A DNA stretch of 64,000 bases from Vibrio hepatarius (GCF_001274785.1 NZ_LHPI01000002.1:1-64000), one strand, 5' to 3'. Shown: positions 21,679 through 32,656, counted from the first letter of the stretch. Notes: generated by a model from the sequence alone, not told the origin. Made by a program: numbers and translations.

Positions 21679-23576
21679 TACGCTGCATCCTCGCCTTTTT
21701 TCAACAGGCCGTGTTTTTTCAAGTGCACCAACAAAATCGAAATCGCCGCAGGTGTGATACCTGAAATACGAGAAGCAATACCGATAGACTCAGGCTTGGC
21801 TTCGCTCAACTTGGCGCTAACTTCGTTCGATAACCCTTTGACATTCGTGTAATCAAGATCCACTGGCAGTTTGGTGTGCTCATGACGTAGCGATTTCTCG
21901 ATCTCGTCTTGCTGGCGCTTGATGTAACCCTCGTATTTGACCTGAATTTCAACCTGCTCAGCGGCTTGTTGATCTTCAAGTGCTGGCGAGAAAGCTTCCA
22001 ACTGCGTGAGCTGCTCATAGGTCATCTCTGGACGACGCAACAGATCTTCACCGCTTGCTTCGCGGATCATTGGCGTTTTCAGCAGCGCATTCAGTGCATC
22101 GATGCCCGCTGATTTCGGATTCATCCAAACGTCTTTCAAACGTTGACGTTCTTTCTCGATGTTGTCGATCTTCTCGTTGAAGCGTGCCCATCGAACATCA
22201 TCAATCAAACCAAGTTCACGCGCTTGAGCGGTCAAACGAAGGTCGGCATTGTCTTCACGTAGCAACAAGCGGTACTCCGCACGCGAAGTAAACATGCGGT
22301 ACGGTTCTTTGGTACCCATGGTCGACAGATCATCGATCAATACGCCCATGTATGCTTGGTCTCGGCGTGGGCTCCAACCGTCTTTGCCTTGGCTGTACAA
22401 GCTCGCGTTCATACCTGCCATCAGACCTTGAGCCGCCGCTTCTTCGTAACCGGTTGTACCGTTAATCTGGCCAGCAAAGAACAGACCATGGATGAATTTG
22501 GTTTCGTAAGTCTGTTTTAAGTCACGCGGGTCAAAGAAATCGTACTCAATGGCGTAACCTGGACGAACGATGTGTGCGTTTTCAAATCCTTTCATTGAGC
22601 GAACGATCTGGACTTGGACATCAAACGGTAAGCTGGTGGAAATACCGTTCGGATAGAGTTCGTGTGTCGTTAAACCTTCAGGTTCGATGAAGATCTGGTG
22701 ACTGTTTTTGTCTGCAAAACGCATCACTTTGTCTTCAATCGACGGGCAGTAACGTGGGCCAATACCCTCGATCACACCGGCATACATCGGGCTGCGATCC
22801 AAGTTATTGCGAATCACATCGTGAGTTTGCTCGTTGGTATGAGTAATAAAACACGGAATTTGTCGCGGATGCTGGCTGCGGTTCCCCATGAATGAGAATA
22901 CTGGTGTTGGATTATCACCGTGCTGCGCTTCTAATTGCGAGAAATCGACGCTGCGAGCATCGATACGTGGTGGTGTACCAGTTTTGAGTCGATCAACTCG
23001 GAACGGCAGTTCACGAAGACGATCCGCAAGAGCGATCGAAGGAGGATCCCCTGCTCGACCGCCGGAAAAGTTTTCCATGCCGATGTGGATCTTACCGCCG
23101 AGGAAAGTACCGACCGTCAACACCACAGCTTTGGCGTGGAACTTCAGACCCATCTGAGTCACAACCCCGACAACGGTATCTTGCTCGACAATCAAATCAT
23201 CAACGGATTGTTGGAACAGGGTTAAATTCGGTGCATTTTCTAATGCATCACGTACATACGCTTTGTACAGTGCGCGGTCAGCTTGAGCACGCGTCGCTCG
23301 AACAGCAGGCCCTTTCGACGCGTTGAGTGTACGGAACTGAATACCAGCGTGATCAATTGCTTGGGCCATTAAACCACCCATTGCATCCACTTCTTTGACC
23401 AAGTGGCCTTTACCGATACCACCAATGGCAGGGTTGCATGACATTTGACCCAATGTATCGATATTGTGCGTCAGTAACAGGATTTTTTGTCCTGTACGTG
23501 CAGATGCTAGTGCGGCTTCCGTTCCTGCGTGTCCGCCACCAACAACGATGACGTCAAAGTTTTCGTGATAGAGCAT
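21678..23576 (-). CDS. mnmG: tRNA uridine-5-carboxymethylaminomethyl modification enzyme MnmG (GidA)
   Basis: 632-aa FAD-dependent enzyme that, with MnmE, modifies the wobble uridine of certain tRNAs. The FAD loop is [19 protein letters not shown] at the N-terminus; two further signatures are [14 protein letters not shown] and [20 protein letters not shown] ([15 protein letters not shown]). The C-terminal helical domain binds MnmE. It starts next to the origin region and is transcribed away from it, as in other gammaproteobacteria. The partner mnmE is on the other side of the origin. Confidence 0.97.
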   Translation of the reverse strand: MLYHENFDVIVVGGGHAGTEAALASARTGQKILLLTHNIDTLGQMSCNPAIGGIGKGHLVKEVDAMGGLMAQAIDHAGIQFRTLNASKGPAVRATRAQADRALYKAYVRDALENAPNLTLFQQSVDDLIVEQDTVVGVVTQMGLKFHAKAVVLTVGTFLGGKIHIGMENFSGGRAGDPPSIALADRLRELPFRVDRLKTGTPPRIDARSVDFSQLEAQHGDNPTPVFSFMGNRSQHPRQIPCFITHTNEQTHDVIRNNLDRSPMYAGVIEGIGPRYCPSIEDKVMRFADKNSHQIFIEPEGLTTHELYPNGISTSLPFDVQVQIVRSMKGFENAHIVRPGYAIEYDFFDPRDLKQTYETKFIHGLFFAGQINGTTGYEEAAAQGLMAGMNASLYSQGKDGWSPRRDQAYMGVLIDDLSTMGTKEPYRMFTSRAEYRLLLREDNADLRLTAQARELGLIDDVRWARFNEKIDNIEKERQRLKDVWMNPKSAGIDALNALLKTPMIREASGEDLLRRPEMTYEQLTQLEAFSPALEDQQAAEQVEIQVKYEGYIKRQQDEIEKSLRHEHTKLPVDLDYTNVKGLSNEVSAKLSEAKPESIGIASRISGITPAAISILLVHLKKHGLLKKGEDAA

Positions 23577-23625
23577 GAACTGACCTCAGGTATTCAATCA
23601 AGCTATAGAAAGATAAAAGAGCGCT

Positions 23626-23653
23626 ATTCTACCCTCTTTCCTAGGGCGTGAAA
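23626..23653 (-). promoter_or_regulatory. Putative mnmG promoter
   Basis: On the minus strand TTTCAC (23648-23653) and TAGAAT (23626-23631) are separated by 16 bp, about 50 bp upstream of the mnmG ATG and directly adjacent to the origin. The -10 is followed by AGCGC, a GC-rich discriminator. Confidence 0.5.
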
Positions 23654-23690
23654 ATGCTTTTGAGACTTTTCATCTAAAGGGCTGAAAGGC

Positions 23691-24010
23691 TTATATATAT
23701 AAGATCTATATATATGATCTTTTATTAGATCTACTATTAGGATCGACGATCTCTGTGGATAACCTAAAAATGATCAACAAGATCATGGATCTTAGAGTGA
23801 TCATATTCTGTGATCTCAGCTTGATCATGATGAGGATTACCTGGGATCAAAAATGGCACTTATTCACAGGGGGTAATTCTGATCTAAGTTGTTACTTGGA
23901 TAACTAAAGGAAGATCACTGGATCTTACTAGTTTTATCCACAGATGATTTGTTCAATAAAGCAGCATTTAGTTCAATGAGAGTGGCATTAGTTATGCACA
24001 GAGGAGGGAA
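23691..24010. other. Chromosome 1 replication origin (oriC)
   Basis: This gene-free region between mnmG and mioC has origin features. An AT-rich segment (23690-23740, alternating TATATA with GATCT motifs) fits the duplex unwinding element. Fifteen GATC sites fall between 23703 and 23924, the target of Dam and SeqA. DnaA boxes: TTATCCACA at 23754-23762 (minus), TTATTCACA at 23860-23868, TTATCCACA at 23934-23942, TTATGCACA at 23992-24000, and a weaker TTATCCAAG at 23895-23903 (minus). The mnmG/mioC location is where vibrio oriC1 is known to lie. Confidence 0.93.
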
Positions 24011-24011
24011 T

Positions 24012-24033
24012 GAGAGCCGCATTTGCGGCTCTC
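24012..24033. repeat. Hairpin between mioC and oriC
   Basis: GAGAGCCGCA / TGCGGCTCTC is a perfect 10-bp stem with loop TT, just past the mioC stop. On the minus strand no proper T run follows (CATTCCC), so it may be a weak terminator that lets some mioC transcription enter the origin. Confidence 0.6.
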
Positions 24034-24041
24034 AATGGAGG

Positions 24042-24476
24042 TTAGAAGTGCTCTATATGCTCAGTTAACCACGTTTCTGCCGCGTCTTCAGGCACGTCAT
24101 GACTCAGTACATCGATAGTAAAACAGTCGGAAATCGGCGTCGCACCGATGTCTTCTAATAGGGCATGGGCATGCTTACCCGCCGCGCAAAACGTATCGTA
24201 GCTAGAGTCGCCAATCGCAATCACAGCAAACTTTAGTTCACTAGTTCGTGGCGGTGTATCTTGCAGTGCTTGGATAAATGGCTGGATATTATCAGGGTAC
24301 TCACCGGCACCATGAGTTGAGGTGATCACCAGCCAGGTACCGTTTGGCTCAATCTCTGCAAGGTCTGGCGTGTTGTGAATCGTCGTCTCAAAGCCTTTTG
24401 CTAGCAGAAGGTCGCTGAGGTGGTCACCCACATACTCCGCACCACCTAAGGTACTGCCTGTAATGATATGAATCAT
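24042..24476 (-). CDS. mioC: Flavodoxin-like protein MioC
   Basis: 144-aa FMN-binding flavodoxin domain. The phosphate loop is [14 protein letters not shown] (residues about 4-17), and [15 protein letters not shown] and [13 protein letters not shown] contact the flavin. MioC is linked to biotin synthase activity in E. coli. It lies beside the origin and is transcribed into it; transcription through mioC is known to affect oriC in E. coli. Length 144 aa is close to E. coli MioC (147). Confidence 0.93.
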   Translation of the reverse strand: MIHIITGSTLGGAEYVGDHLSDLLLAKGFETTIHNTPDLAEIEPNGTWLVITSTHGAGEYPDNIQPFIQALQDTPPRTSELKFAVIAIGDSSYDTFCAAGKHAHALLEDIGATPISDCFTIDVLSHDVPEDAAETWLTEHIEHF

Positions 24477-24524
24477 GCTATGTCCTTTATAAAAACAAAC
24501 GCGACCGATTGGCCGCGTTATAAA

Positions 24525-25886
24525 TTATTTACCGATACAGAAAGAAGAGAAAATGCGTCCTAGTAGGTCGTCAGAGCTGAATTCCCCCGTGATTTCACTC
24601 AGGTGCTGCTGAGCGATACGTAGCTCTTCTGCAAGGATTTCACCTGCCATATAACCTTCGAGCTGCTGTTGGCCGATGTCGAGGTGCTCCGCGGCTTTTT
24701 CCAGTGATTCTAAGTGACGACGACGCGCCATGAAGCCTCCTTCGTTGCCACCCGAAAAACCCATGCACTCTTTTAAGTGGCTGCGTAGCGCATCGACCCC
24801 TTCGCCAGTTTTGGCTGACAGGCGGATCAAGGTTGGCGAGTTAACGTGGCAGATGCCTAATTCTTCTTTAGTTTGATCAACTTTATTGCGGATCACTGTC
24901 ATGCCCATGTCGTCTGGAAGACGATCGACAAAGTCTGGCCAAATCTCTTTAGGATCGGTGGCGTCAGTTGTAGTGCCATCAACCATAAACAGCACGCGGT
25001 CGGCTTGGGCTATCTCGTCCCACGCACGTTCGATACCAATTTTTTCGACTTCGTCTGACGCGTCACGCAGGCCTGCTGTGTCGATGATGTGCAGTGGCAT
25101 GCCGTCGATGTGAATATGCTCGCGTAGCACGTCACGGGTGGTACCGGCGATATCGGTTACGATCGCGGACTCTTTACCAGACAAGGCATTCAACAGGCTC
25201 GATTTGCCCGCGTTTGGACGACCAGCGATAACGACTTTCATCCCTTCACGCATGATCGCGCCTTGGTTGGCTTCACGACGTACCGCTGCGAGGTTGTCGA
25301 TGATCGCTTGCAGGTCGGAAGACACTTTGCCGTCGGCTAAAAAGTCGATCTCTTCTTCAGGGAAGTCTATCGCTGCTTCAACGTAGATTCGCAGATGGAT
25401 CAGAGATTCCACCAGCGTATGAATGCGCTGAGAGAACGCCCCTTGCAGTGATTTAAGCGCAGATTTGGCCGCTTCTTCTGAGCTGGCGTCAATCAAGTCT
25501 GCAATCGCTTCTGCTTGCGCGAGGTCGAGTTTATCGTTTAAAAACGCACGTTCAGAGAATTCGCCCGGTCTTGCGGTACGGATACCTGGAATCTGCACAA
25601 TGCGTTTAATCAGCATGTCCATCACAACTGGGCCGCCGTGGCCTTGTAGCTCGAGTACGTCTTCGCCAGTAAATGAATGCGGGTTAGGGAAGTACAGCGC
25701 AATGCCTTGGTCTAGTTGGGTGCCGTCTTGCGCGGTAAAAGGCAGGTACTCTGCGTAGCGAGGACGCAGCTCTTTGCCTGTCACTTCTAGCGCGACTTTA
25801 GACGCCAGTGGTCCAGAGACGCGGATAATGCCTACACCACCACGTCCCGGAGCGGTCGCCTGAGCAACAATGGTATCAGTTGTCAT
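24525..25886 (-). CDS. mnmE: tRNA modification GTPase MnmE (TrmE)
   Basis: 453-aa GTPase that works with MnmG on the tRNA wobble uridine. The N-terminal folate-binding domain (about 1-118) begins [20 protein letters not shown]. The inserted G domain has [29 protein letters not shown] and NKVD. The C-terminal catalytic cysteine is in the final FCIGK. Complete. It precedes mioC on the same strand with a 48-bp gap. Confidence 0.97.
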   Translation of the reverse strand: MTTDTIVAQATAPGRGGVGIIRVSGPLASKVALEVTGKELRPRYAEYLPFTAQDGTQLDQGIALYFPNPHSFTGEDVLELQGHGGPVVMDMLIKRIVQIPGIRTARPGEFSERAFLNDKLDLAQAEAIADLIDASSEEAAKSALKSLQGAFSQRIHTLVESLIHLRIYVEAAIDFPEEEIDFLADGKVSSDLQAIIDNLAAVRREANQGAIMREGMKVVIAGRPNAGKSSLLNALSGKESAIVTDIAGTTRDVLREHIHIDGMPLHIIDTAGLRDASDEVEKIGIERAWDEIAQADRVLFMVDGTTTDATDPKEIWPDFVDRLPDDMGMTVIRNKVDQTKEELGICHVNSPTLIRLSAKTGEGVDALRSHLKECMGFSGGNEGGFMARRRHLESLEKAAEHLDIGQQQLEGYMAGEILAEELRIAQQHLSEITGEFSSDDLLGRIFSSFCIGK

Positions 25887-25954
25887 AGTTGTGCCTGTCG
25901 ATATTGAGTGCCATAGCTTGGCAAATAAACAATGAGTTGAATTGTAATCAGCTC

Positions 25955-25985
25955 AAATAAAAAAGGCGACCTTTTGGCCGCCTTT
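25955..25985 (-). terminator. Terminator after yidC
   Basis: On the minus strand AAAGGCGGCC-AAAA-GGTCGCCTTT forms a stem with one mismatch, followed by TTTTATTT. It lies between yidC and mnmE, ending the rpmH-rnpA-yidD-yidC transcript. Confidence 0.8.
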
Positions 25986-26001
25986 GATTCACTATTGGCT
26001 G

Positions 26002-27621
26002 TTACTTAGAGTGCAAGCCTTTCTTTTCCAGCGCCTTGTAGATTAGCGATTGCTGGATAAGCGTTACGATGTTCGATACCAACCAGTATAGAACCAGACC
26101 TGACGGGAAGAACAGGAAGAAGAAAGTAAACATAACCGGCATAAAGGTCATGATCTTCTGCTGCATTGGGTCAGTGACTGTTGTCGGGCTCATCTTCTGG
26201 ATTAGGAACATTGACGCACCCATCAGTAGCGGCAAGATGTAGTAAGGGTCTTGCGCTGAAAGGTCGTGAATCCAACCGAAGAACGGCGAGTGACGTAGTT
26301 CTACCGATTCCATCAGAGCCCAGTATAGTGCGATGAAGATTGGCATTTGTAGAACCAAAGGAAGACAGCCACCCAGCGGGTTCACTTTCTCTTTCTTGTA
26401 CAGTTCCATCATCTCTTGGCTCATGCGTTGGCGGTCGTCGCCGATACGCTCACGCATTGCTTGCAGCTTAGGTTGTAGCATGCGCATTTTCGCCATCGAG
26501 GTGTATTGCGCTTTTGTTAGTGGGTACATAGCACCACGAACAATAAAAGTCAGACAGATGATTGCCACACCCCAGTTACCAACAAAGCTCTGGATGAACG
26601 ATAGCAACATGTGAAGTGGTTTAGCGATGAACCATAGCCAGCCGTAGTCGACTACTAGGTCTAGGTTAGGCGCGACTTCTGACATTTGGTCTTGAAGTTT
26701 TGGACCTACCCATAGCGTCGCAGTAAATTGCGCGCTGTCGCCGTTCGCGATGGTTTTGTTTGGCATACGAACGCCGATATCGCCAAGGCTGCCGATAACG
26801 CGAGTGTATAGGTTTGTACCTGCTTCGTTACGTGGGATCCACGCTGACGCGAAGTAGTGCTGGATCATTGCTGCCCAACCCTGACCATCTGGTAGAGGTA
26901 GAGACAGGTTACGATCTTGCATGTCGTCGAAGCTGTATTTCTTGTAACGTGTTTCTTCGGTCGAGTAAGCACCGCCACGGTAAGTTGGCATTGTGATGCT
27001 GCCGCCATCGTCCATTAGGTTCTGACGTAGGTGTGCGTACATACCAAATGTTGCGTTGGTACCCGAATTGTTGACGACGTTGTATTCAACGTCTAAAGCG
27101 TAGCTGCCACGTTTTACGATGAACGTCTTAGTGTACTCTAGGCCGTTTGCAGAGTAAGTCATTGGAATACGAAGTTCATCCTGACCGTCTGCAAGTACAA
27201 AGCTGTCTGCGCTTACCGCGTAATGAGGGCGGTTAGAGCTGCTTAGGTCGATACCTTGAGGACCAACTAAGCCACTTTGTGCAATAAACTGGTGACCAGG
27301 TTCGTTTTTAAGAAGAACGAACGGGTCTGAAGAATCTAGTTCTGCTGAGTATTGGTTTAGGTCTGCGTGGACAACATCACCACCAACCGCATCAATCGAC
27401 AGAGTCAATACATCAGTTGTCACGGTAATCGTTTTGGCAGAAGCTTGCTGTGTCGGAGCTGGATCTAGCTCGTCAGCAAATGATGGTGCAGGTAGAGTAC
27501 TGCTTGATTGAGCCTGCTCAACCGGCTGAGGCGTCGGATTCTTTGCAACTTGCCATTGCTGGAACAATAGAAAAGAAACCAGTGCTAGCGCGATTAACAG
27601 GATATTACGTTGAGAATCCAT
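26002..27621 (-). CDS. yidC: Membrane protein insertase YidC
   Basis: 539-aa Oxa1-family insertase. It has an N-terminal signal-anchor helix ([18 protein letters not shown]), a large periplasmic beta domain (about 60-320), and the conserved five-helix core from about residue 350. The core includes [18 protein letters not shown] with the functionally important arginine, and [17 protein letters not shown]. Length matches E. coli (548 aa). Part of the conserved rpmH-rnpA-yidD-yidC cluster; starts 2 bp after yidD. Confidence 0.97.
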   Translation of the reverse strand: MDSQRNILLIALALVSFLLFQQWQVAKNPTPQPVEQAQSSSTLPAPSFADELDPAPTQQASAKTITVTTDVLTLSIDAVGGDVVHADLNQYSAELDSSDPFVLLKNEPGHQFIAQSGLVGPQGIDLSSSNRPHYAVSADSFVLADGQDELRIPMTYSANGLEYTKTFIVKRGSYALDVEYNVVNNSGTNATFGMYAHLRQNLMDDGGSITMPTYRGGAYSTEETRYKKYSFDDMQDRNLSLPLPDGQGWAAMIQHYFASAWIPRNEAGTNLYTRVIGSLGDIGVRMPNKTIANGDSAQFTATLWVGPKLQDQMSEVAPNLDLVVDYGWLWFIAKPLHMLLSFIQSFVGNWGVAIICLTFIVRGAMYPLTKAQYTSMAKMRMLQPKLQAMRERIGDDRQRMSQEMMELYKKEKVNPLGGCLPLVLQMPIFIALYWALMESVELRHSPFFGWIHDLSAQDPYYILPLLMGASMFLIQKMSPTTVTDPMQQKIMTFMPVMFTFFFLFFPSGLVLYWLVSNIVTLIQQSLIYKALEKKGLHSK

Positions 27622-27623
27622 CG

Positions 27624-27881
27624 TTATTTATCTCTGTCTTGTTTTTGGACTGGTGGAACGGGGTCGTACCCGCCTTCATTCAAAGGGTGGCATTTTAATA
27701 GACGTTTGCTTGATAACCAACACCCTTTTACAAAACCGTGAGCTTTCAACGCTTCTATGGCATAAGTAGAACAGGTTGGAGTAAAACGACAACGCGGTCC
27801 GATGAGCGGACTAATGAGGCCTTGGTAAAGTCGGACGAAGCCGATTGCTACCCACGAGAGGGGCGAGACAGACGCTGCCAT
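27624..27881 (-). CDS. yidD: Membrane protein insertion efficiency factor YidD
   Basis: 85-aa YidD family protein with the invariant core [21 protein letters not shown] (shown in part) and [13 protein letters not shown]. It is thought to assist YidC-dependent insertion. It overlaps the 3' end of rnpA by 34 bp and ends 2 bp before yidC, which suggests coupled translation. Confidence 0.93.
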   Translation of the reverse strand: MAASVSPLSWVAIGFVRLYQGLISPLIGPRCRFTPTCSTYAIEALKAHGFVKGCWLSSKRLLKCHPLNEGGYDPVPPVQKQDRDK

Positions 27882-28204
27882 AACTTATCAAACAATTTGA
27901 ACATTTCTTCATTGCTCAAATCTTGCGCGCTTTTCTTGGCAATAACAACAAAATCTTTGTTAGGAAGCTGGTGTTGTTTATTACGAAAGCTTTCACGAGC
28001 GAGACGTTTAAAGCGATTTCGACCAACAGCAGTTTTAATCTGTTTTTTCGGAACGGCTAAACCCAATCTTGGATGTGATAGGTTGTTGTTGCGAGCAATA
28101 ATAGTGAAATGAGGTGAGCCGGCTCTATGAGCTTGCTGGAAGACATTTTGATAATGCTCGGGAGTTAACAAACGTAACTCCCGATTGAACGCGTACGTAT
28201 TCAA
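27848..28204 (-). CDS. rnpA: Ribonuclease P protein component RnpA
   Basis: 118-aa protein cofactor of RNase P, which matures tRNA 5' ends. It has [17 protein letters not shown] at the N-terminus and the RNR motif region [18 protein letters not shown] (about residues 58-75). The start is a TTG 13 bp after rpmH; E. coli uses GTG at this place, and the TTG gives the family N-terminus. The 3' end overlaps yidD by 34 bp. Confidence 0.94.
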   Translation of the reverse strand: MNTYAFNRELRLLTPEHYQNVFQQAHRAGSPHFTIIARNNNLSHPRLGLAVPKKQIKTAVGRNRFKRLARESFRNKQHQLPNKDFVVIAKKSAQDLSNEEMFKLFDKLWQRLSRPSRG

Positions 28205-28217
28205 AATAAACTAATGA

Positions 28218-28352
28218 TTATTTTGACAGGCGCGCACGGCCTTTAGCACGACGTGCATTGATTACTTTACGACCGTTCTTAGTTGCCATGCGAGCACGGA
28301 AGCCGTGAGTACGCTTGCGCTTTAGAACTGTAGGTTGAAAAGTGCGTTTCAT
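28218..28352 (-). CDS. rpmH: 50S ribosomal protein L34
   Basis: 44-aa ribosomal protein. The translation begins [20 protein letters not shown] and ends [12 protein letters not shown], nearly invariant among bacteria. The ATG follows AGGTAATTATC. It heads the rpmH-rnpA-yidD-yidC cluster, directly before rnpA. Two good promoters lie upstream. Confidence 0.98.
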
Positions 28353-28466
28353 GATAATTACCTTTACTGATCAGTAGTTTTAGGTCAATGTTAACCCGGC
28401 GTGGGCATTGCATCTTCTTTATATAAAATAAGAGGACAAACCGACGCCTCTCAACAAAGAGGCGGA

Positions 28467-28495
28467 ATTGTAATCACAGTCACACAAAGTGTCAA
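28467..28495 (-). promoter_or_regulatory. rpmH promoter (proximal)
   Basis: On the minus strand TTGACA (28490-28495) and TACAAT (28467-28472) are separated by 17 bp, a near-consensus sigma-70 promoter about 115 bp upstream of rpmH. A CGCCTCT / AGAGGCG hairpin (28445-28464) would lie at the 5' end of its transcript. Confidence 0.7.
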
Positions 28496-28527
28496 TCATT
28501 GAGCGACTGCTAAATTCCGGCCGAGCG

Positions 28528-28555
28528 ATTATACGTAGTGTGAACAAAATCTCAA
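28528..28555 (-). promoter_or_regulatory. rpmH promoter (distal)
   Basis: On the minus strand TTGAGA (28550-28555) and TATAAT (28528-28533) are separated by 16 bp, with a GC-rich discriminator CGCTCGG. It is in tandem with the proximal promoter, as at E. coli rpmH. Confidence 0.6.
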
Positions 28556-28582
28556 GGATCGAACGATCTTCTCGAGTGATCT

Positions 28583-29320
28583 TTACTCAGCACCGACTTG
28601 TCGAAGGAACTTCTTCAAGCGTGGATCCTGTGGATTACCGAAGATATCCTGTGGAGATCCCTGCTCAACAATGTTGCCTTCCGCCATAAAGATCACGCGA
28701 TCCGCGACCTCTTTGGCAAATTGCATTTCGTGAGTCACCACCAGCATCGTTTGATGTTTGGTCGCTAACTCCTTCATTAATTGGAGAACTTCGCCAACCC
28801 ATTCAGGGTCAAGTGCCGAAGTTGGCTCATCAAACAGCAGCAATTCCGGTTGCAGAGCCATAGCCCGACCGATACCAACACGCTGTTGTTGGCCGCCCGA
28901 CAGTGCCGCTGGATAACTGTCGCCTTTGTCGCCCAAACCGATGTCATCCAAAATCTCTTGTGCACGCTTTAACGCGTCAGCTTTCTTCCAACCACGCACC
29001 GTGATCAGACCTTCTGCAATGTTTTGGCGTGCGGTCATATGAGCAAACAGCGCGTAGTTTTGGAATACGAAACCTGTCTTGCGGCGTAGGGCGATCACTT
29101 CAGCTTTGGTGTGGTTCTCGGTATCGACACTGACGTCATCGATAGTAATCACGCCTTTATCGGCGTTTTCGAGAAAGTTGACCGTGCGCAGTAAGGTCGA
29201 CTTACCGGTACCACTCGAGCCGATAATCACGATGATTTCACCTTGCTTGATATCGATGTCGATTCCTTTTAGCACTTCGCTGTCGCCAAAGCGTTTGTGG
29301 ATATTGGCTAATTTAATCAT
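28583..29320 (-). CDS. Amino-acid ABC transporter ATP-binding protein
   Basis: 245-aa ATPase of the polar amino acid (GlnQ/TcyN) group. It has Walker [16 protein letters not shown] signature [16 protein letters not shown], Walker [14 protein letters not shown] and the switch histidine in VVTHEMQFA. Its start overlaps the permease stop by 4 bp. With the downstream-coordinate permease and binding protein it forms a complete uptake system. Cystine is the likeliest substrate by resemblance of the binding protein and permease to E. coli TcyJ/TcyL, but this is inference. Confidence 0.9.
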   Translation of the reverse strand: MIKLANIHKRFGDSEVLKGIDIDIKQGEIIVIIGSSGTGKSTLLRTVNFLENADKGVITIDDVSVDTENHTKAEVIALRRKTGFVFQNYALFAHMTARQNIAEGLITVRGWKKADALKRAQEILDDIGLGDKGDSYPAALSGGQQQRVGIGRAMALQPELLLFDEPTSALDPEWVGEVLQLMKELATKHQTMLVVTHEMQFAKEVADRVIFMAEGNIVEQGSPQDIFGNPQDPRLKKFLRQVGAE

Positions 29321-29988
29321 CGTACGTACGCCTTATTTAACTTCGCTTCTGCCCAAATCTGTACACGAGTGAGGATCACTACTACCGCCCAGTAAATTAA
29401 CGCTACGGCTAAGAACGCTTCAAAGAAGCGGAAACTAGAAGACGCTTCCATCTGCGCTTTGGCCATGATCTCAGCTACGCCTAAAGTAAATGCCAACGAC
29501 GTCGATTTAATCATGTCGATGAAGTAGTTCATTAGCGAAGGCAGAGCGACACGGGTTGCTTGCGGCAAGATCACGCGACGCATGGCTTGTGAGGTCGTCA
29601 TACCAACCGATAAGCTCGCTTCCATCTGGCTGCGGTCGATACCGATGATCGCAGCACGAATGCTCTCCGCCATGTAAGCGGCAAAGTGGAGGGTCAAACC
29701 GATCACCGCGGCGCTGAACGCGTCCAGACCGACCATAAACGGAAATACCTGCGGTAAACCGTAATATAGCAGGAACAATTGCACCAACAGCGGTGTACCA
29801 CGGAAGAAGCTGATATAAAGCTGGCTGAGTTGGTCAAGAACGGGAACTCGAAAAACACGAATATTGGCCAAAATGACGGATAAAATCAGCGAAAACACCA
29901 ATCCCCACGTCGCCATTTCCATTGTGGTGCCAAGATATTTAAGCAATATCGGCATCAGGTCTAGCATGTAGTTAAAATCGAATCCCAT
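29317..29988 (-). CDS. Amino-acid ABC transporter permease
   Basis: 223-aa inner-membrane permease of the HisM/TcyL group. [20 protein letters not shown] is the typical second-helix motif. The EAA-type loop is [22 protein letters not shown] (shown in part; about residues 130-151). About five hydrophobic helices. It overlaps the ATPase gene by 4 bp and follows the binding-protein gene, with a hairpin in the gap. Confidence 0.9.
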   Translation of the reverse strand: MGFDFNYMLDLMPILLKYLGTTMEMATWGLVFSLILSVILANIRVFRVPVLDQLSQLYISFFRGTPLLVQLFLLYYGLPQVFPFMVGLDAFSAAVIGLTLHFAAYMAESIRAAIIGIDRSQMEASLSVGMTTSQAMRRVILPQATRVALPSLMNYFIDMIKSTSLAFTLGVAEIMAKAQMEASSSFRFFEAFLAVALIYWAVVVILTRVQIWAEAKLNKAYVR

Positions 29989-30029
29989 TACCTATTCCAG
30001 TTAAAAAAGTCGTACTTGGTAGAAATGCA

Positions 30030-30062
30030 AAGCCCACTGCAAAGAAGCAAGGCAGTGGGCTT
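30030..30062 (-). repeat. Intra-operon hairpin between binding protein and permease genes
   Basis: AAGCCCACTGC (30030-30040) and GCAGTGGGCTT (30052-30062) form a perfect 11-bp stem with an 11-nt loop. No long T run follows on the minus strand. Such hairpins often protect or partly terminate the mRNA so that the binding protein is made in excess (inference). Confidence 0.7.
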
Positions 30063-30103
30063 GGAGACTTATCCTAGTTTATGCGGATAAGAAATGTAAG
30101 TGG

Positions 30104-30853
30104 TTACTTCTTAGTGATGTCCGCACCAAACCACTTCTGCGAGATTTCTTCTAGTGTGCCGTCTGCGCGCATTGCAGCTAGTGCTTTGTTCACTTCAGCT
30201 TGCAGTTTTTGGCCGTTTTCGTTGTTGACGAATGGCCACGCGTTTTCGATCGTTTCGAATGGTTGGCCAGCAAGTTGTAGCGGAAGACCGGTTTTCTTGA
30301 TCAGCTCAAGAGCAGATAGACGGTCCATCACGAATGCGTCAGCACGACCTAGAGCGACATCGTGTTCGATACCTGTTTCGTAAGTCTTGATGTTGATCTT
30401 GCCGTCTTTGTCGTAGTTACGTAGTAGCTGCTCAAAGTTCGAACCTAGGTTTACCGCGACAGTTTTACCTGCTAGGTCTTCGATACCTTGGATCTCATCG
30501 TTACCTTTACGCACTGTGATTTGCGCGCCATCAACGACGTATGGGTCAGCAAATAGGTACTTCGCTTTACGCGCTTCCGTCATCGTGATCTGGTTTGAAA
30601 TCGTATCGATACGACCAGTTTCTAGCAGACCAAACAGACCAGAGAAGTTTGCGGTTACGTATTCTACGTTGTAATCGTTGCGCTTACCGATCTCATCCCA
30701 TAGGTCAACTTCAAAACCTTGCAGTTTATCTTGCTGTACAAACGTGAATGGGAAGTAGCGACCAGACATACCAACTTTAACGTCAGTAGCTGCTTGAACC
30801 GTTGCTGCAGAAAGCGCGATTGCTGCTACAGCAGCTTTAATCCAGTATTTCAT
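30104..30853 (-). CDS. Amino-acid (cystine-type) ABC transporter substrate-binding protein
   Basis: 249-aa family 3 periplasmic binding protein with signal peptide MKYWIKAAVAAIALSAATVQA. The mature part has GRYFPFTFVQQDKLQGFEVD, and the ending LEEISQKWFGADIT is like E. coli TcyJ/FliY. The frame is open 17 codons upstream, but the ATG at 30853 follows GGAG and begins the signal peptide. First gene of the operon with the permease and ATPase. Ligand not proven. Confidence 0.9.
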   Translation of the reverse strand: MKYWIKAAVAAIALSAATVQAATDVKVGMSGRYFPFTFVQQDKLQGFEVDLWDEIGKRNDYNVEYVTANFSGLFGLLETGRIDTISNQITMTEARKAKYLFADPYVVDGAQITVRKGNDEIQGIEDLAGKTVAVNLGSNFEQLLRNYDKDGKINIKTYETGIEHDVALGRADAFVMDRLSALELIKKTGLPLQLAGQPFETIENAWPFVNNENGQKLQAEVNKALAAMRADGTLEEISQKWFGADITKK

Positions 30854-31124
30854 AGTAAAACTCCATATATTTATGGTTGCAAATACTACTGTCATTTTAA
30901 TCAATTAGATAAATAACCAAGAGCAATAACCTAGATGGCAGTGTAATAAGCTAAGTAAACAATAGCAGAAAGCAAAAAATCTAGACTGAGATCTATTGGC
31001 AGAAAACTTCATGCACAGAGTTATCACCAGACTCAGGATCGAGCCAAATTTGCACAAATGTGGATCAAAGTGTGAGTAAAAATGGGGCAATATGTGGGGA
31101 TCCGCCGAATAATCCCGGAAATAA

Positions 31125-31189
31125 TGTGAATAACTTAGATCTTATTCACTGGATCGTCGATCAATCGCTGGCGATCTTGGTTATCAACA
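31125..31189. promoter_or_regulatory. dnaA upstream region with DnaA boxes and GATC cluster
   Basis: Upstream of dnaA lie a perfect TTATTCACA box on the minus strand (31125-31133), TTATTCACT (31142-31150) and TTATCAACA (31181-31189). Eight GATC sites fall between about 30990 and 31175. Autorepression by DnaA and Dam/SeqA control of dnaA are known in E. coli, and this layout fits them. The rest of the 30.9-31.2 kb gap shows no gene. Confidence 0.7.
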
Positions 31190-31238
31190 GGTAAAATTGC
31201 CAATCTTTTCCGAATAACGACTTTTGAGTGGGGGCACC

Positions 31239-32645
31239 GTGTCATCTTCGCTATGGTTGCAATGTATGCAGCAGCTTCAAGAAGAGCTACCAGCTACAGA
31301 ATTCAGTATGTGGGTACGTCCGTTACAAGCGGAACTCAATGACAATACTCTCACTTTATTTGCACCAAACCGTTTTGTGTTGGACTGGGTACGCGATAAG
31401 TACTTAAACAACATCAACCGCCTGTTGCGTGAATTCTGTGGTAATGATGTCCCTAGCTTACGCTTTGAAGTTGGCAGTCGTCGTGTTTCTGCGCCTAAGC
31501 CTGTGCCAACTCGCACTCCGGCGGATGTGGCCGCAGAGTCATCGGCTCCAGCACAGCTTCAGGCTCGTAAACCAGTGCATAAGACTTGGGATGATGACGC
31601 CGAAGCCGTCGCGAACATCAACCACCGCTCAAACGTGAACCCAAAACACAAGTTCAAGAACTTTGTTGAAGGTAAGTCGAACCAACTTGGTTTGGCGGCG
31701 GCTCGTCAGGTATCGGATAACCCGGGTGGCGCATACAACCCGTTATTCCTATACGGTGGCACGGGCTTGGGTAAAACCCACTTGTTGCACGCGGTAGGCA
31801 ACGCGATTGTTGACAACAAGCCAGACGCAAAAGTGGTGTACATGCACTCTGAGCGTTTTGTGCAAGACATGGTAAAAGCGCTGCAAAATAATGCGATTGA
31901 AGAGTTCAAGCGCTACTACCGCAGTGTCGATGCTCTGCTTATTGATGACATTCAATTCTTTGCCAATAAAGAGCGCTCTCAAGAAGAATTTTTCCATACT
32001 TTCAACGCATTGCTTGAAGGTAACCAACAAATTATTTTGACATCAGACCGCTATCCAAAAGAGATCAACGGTGTTGAAGATCGTCTAAAATCGCGTTTTG
32101 GTTGGGGTTTGACGGTAGCGATCGAGCCACCAGAGCTAGAAACGCGTGTGGCGATCTTGATGAAGAAAGCCGAAGATCACCAAATCCATCTTGCGGATGA
32201 AGTCGCGTTCTTTATAGCTAAGCGACTACGCTCGAACGTTCGTGAACTGGAAGGCGCGCTAAACCGCGTGATCGCCAACGCGAACTTTACTGGCCGCCCG
32301 ATTACCATCGATTTCGTGCGTGAAGCACTGCGTGACTTATTGGCGCTGCAAGAGAAGTTGGTGACGATCGACAATATTCAAAAGACGGTTGCCGAGTACT
32401 ACAAAATTAAAGTGGCCGACTTGCTGTCAAAACGTCGTTCGCGTTCTGTGGCGCGCCCACGTCAGCTGGCGATGGCGTTAGCGAAAGAGTTGACCAACCA
32501 CAGTTTGCCAGAAATAGGCGACGCCTTTGGTGGTCGTGACCATACCACGGTACTGCACGCTTGCCGTAAAATAGAGCAACTGCGTGAAGAGAGTCACGAT
32601 ATCAAAGAAGATTACTCAAACTTGATTCGTACCCTTTCTTCTTAA
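31239..32645 (+). CDS. dnaA: Chromosomal replication initiator DnaA
   Basis: 468-aa initiator ATPase that binds DnaA boxes at oriC and loads DnaB. Domain I has [19 protein letters not shown]. The AAA+ domain has Walker [17 protein letters not shown] (about residue 168) and Walker [10 protein letters not shown]. The C-terminal DNA-binding signature is [15 protein letters not shown]. The chosen start is GTG 31239 (MSSSLW), preceded by GTGGGGG; a TTG five codons upstream is less likely. First gene of dnaA-dnaN-recF-gyrB. Its origin lies 7 kb away. Confidence 0.97.
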   Translation: MSSSLWLQCMQQLQEELPATEFSMWVRPLQAELNDNTLTLFAPNRFVLDWVRDKYLNNINRLLREFCGNDVPSLRFEVGSRRVSAPKPVPTRTPADVAAESSAPAQLQARKPVHKTWDDDAEAVANINHRSNVNPKHKFKNFVEGKSNQLGLAAARQVSDNPGGAYNPLFLYGGTGLGKTHLLHAVGNAIVDNKPDAKVVYMHSERFVQDMVKALQNNAIEEFKRYYRSVDALLIDDIQFFANKERSQEEFFHTFNALLEGNQQIILTSDRYPKEINGVEDRLKSRFGWGLTVAIEPPELETRVAILMKKAEDHQIHLADEVAFFIAKRLRSNVRELEGALNRVIANANFTGRPITIDFVREALRDLLALQEKLVTIDNIQKTVAEYYKIKVADLLSKRRSRSVARPRQLAMALAKELTNHSLPEIGDAFGGRDHTTVLHACRKIEQLREESHDIKEDYSNLIRTLSS

Positions 32646-32656
32646 TTCACAGTATC

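Noticed and set aside
28445..28464. CGCCTCT / AGAGGCG hairpin as terminator of the amino-acid ABC operon
   Set aside because: It lies downstream of two good rpmH promoters and has no T run on the minus strand (TCGGTTTG follows). It more likely belongs to the rpmH leader.
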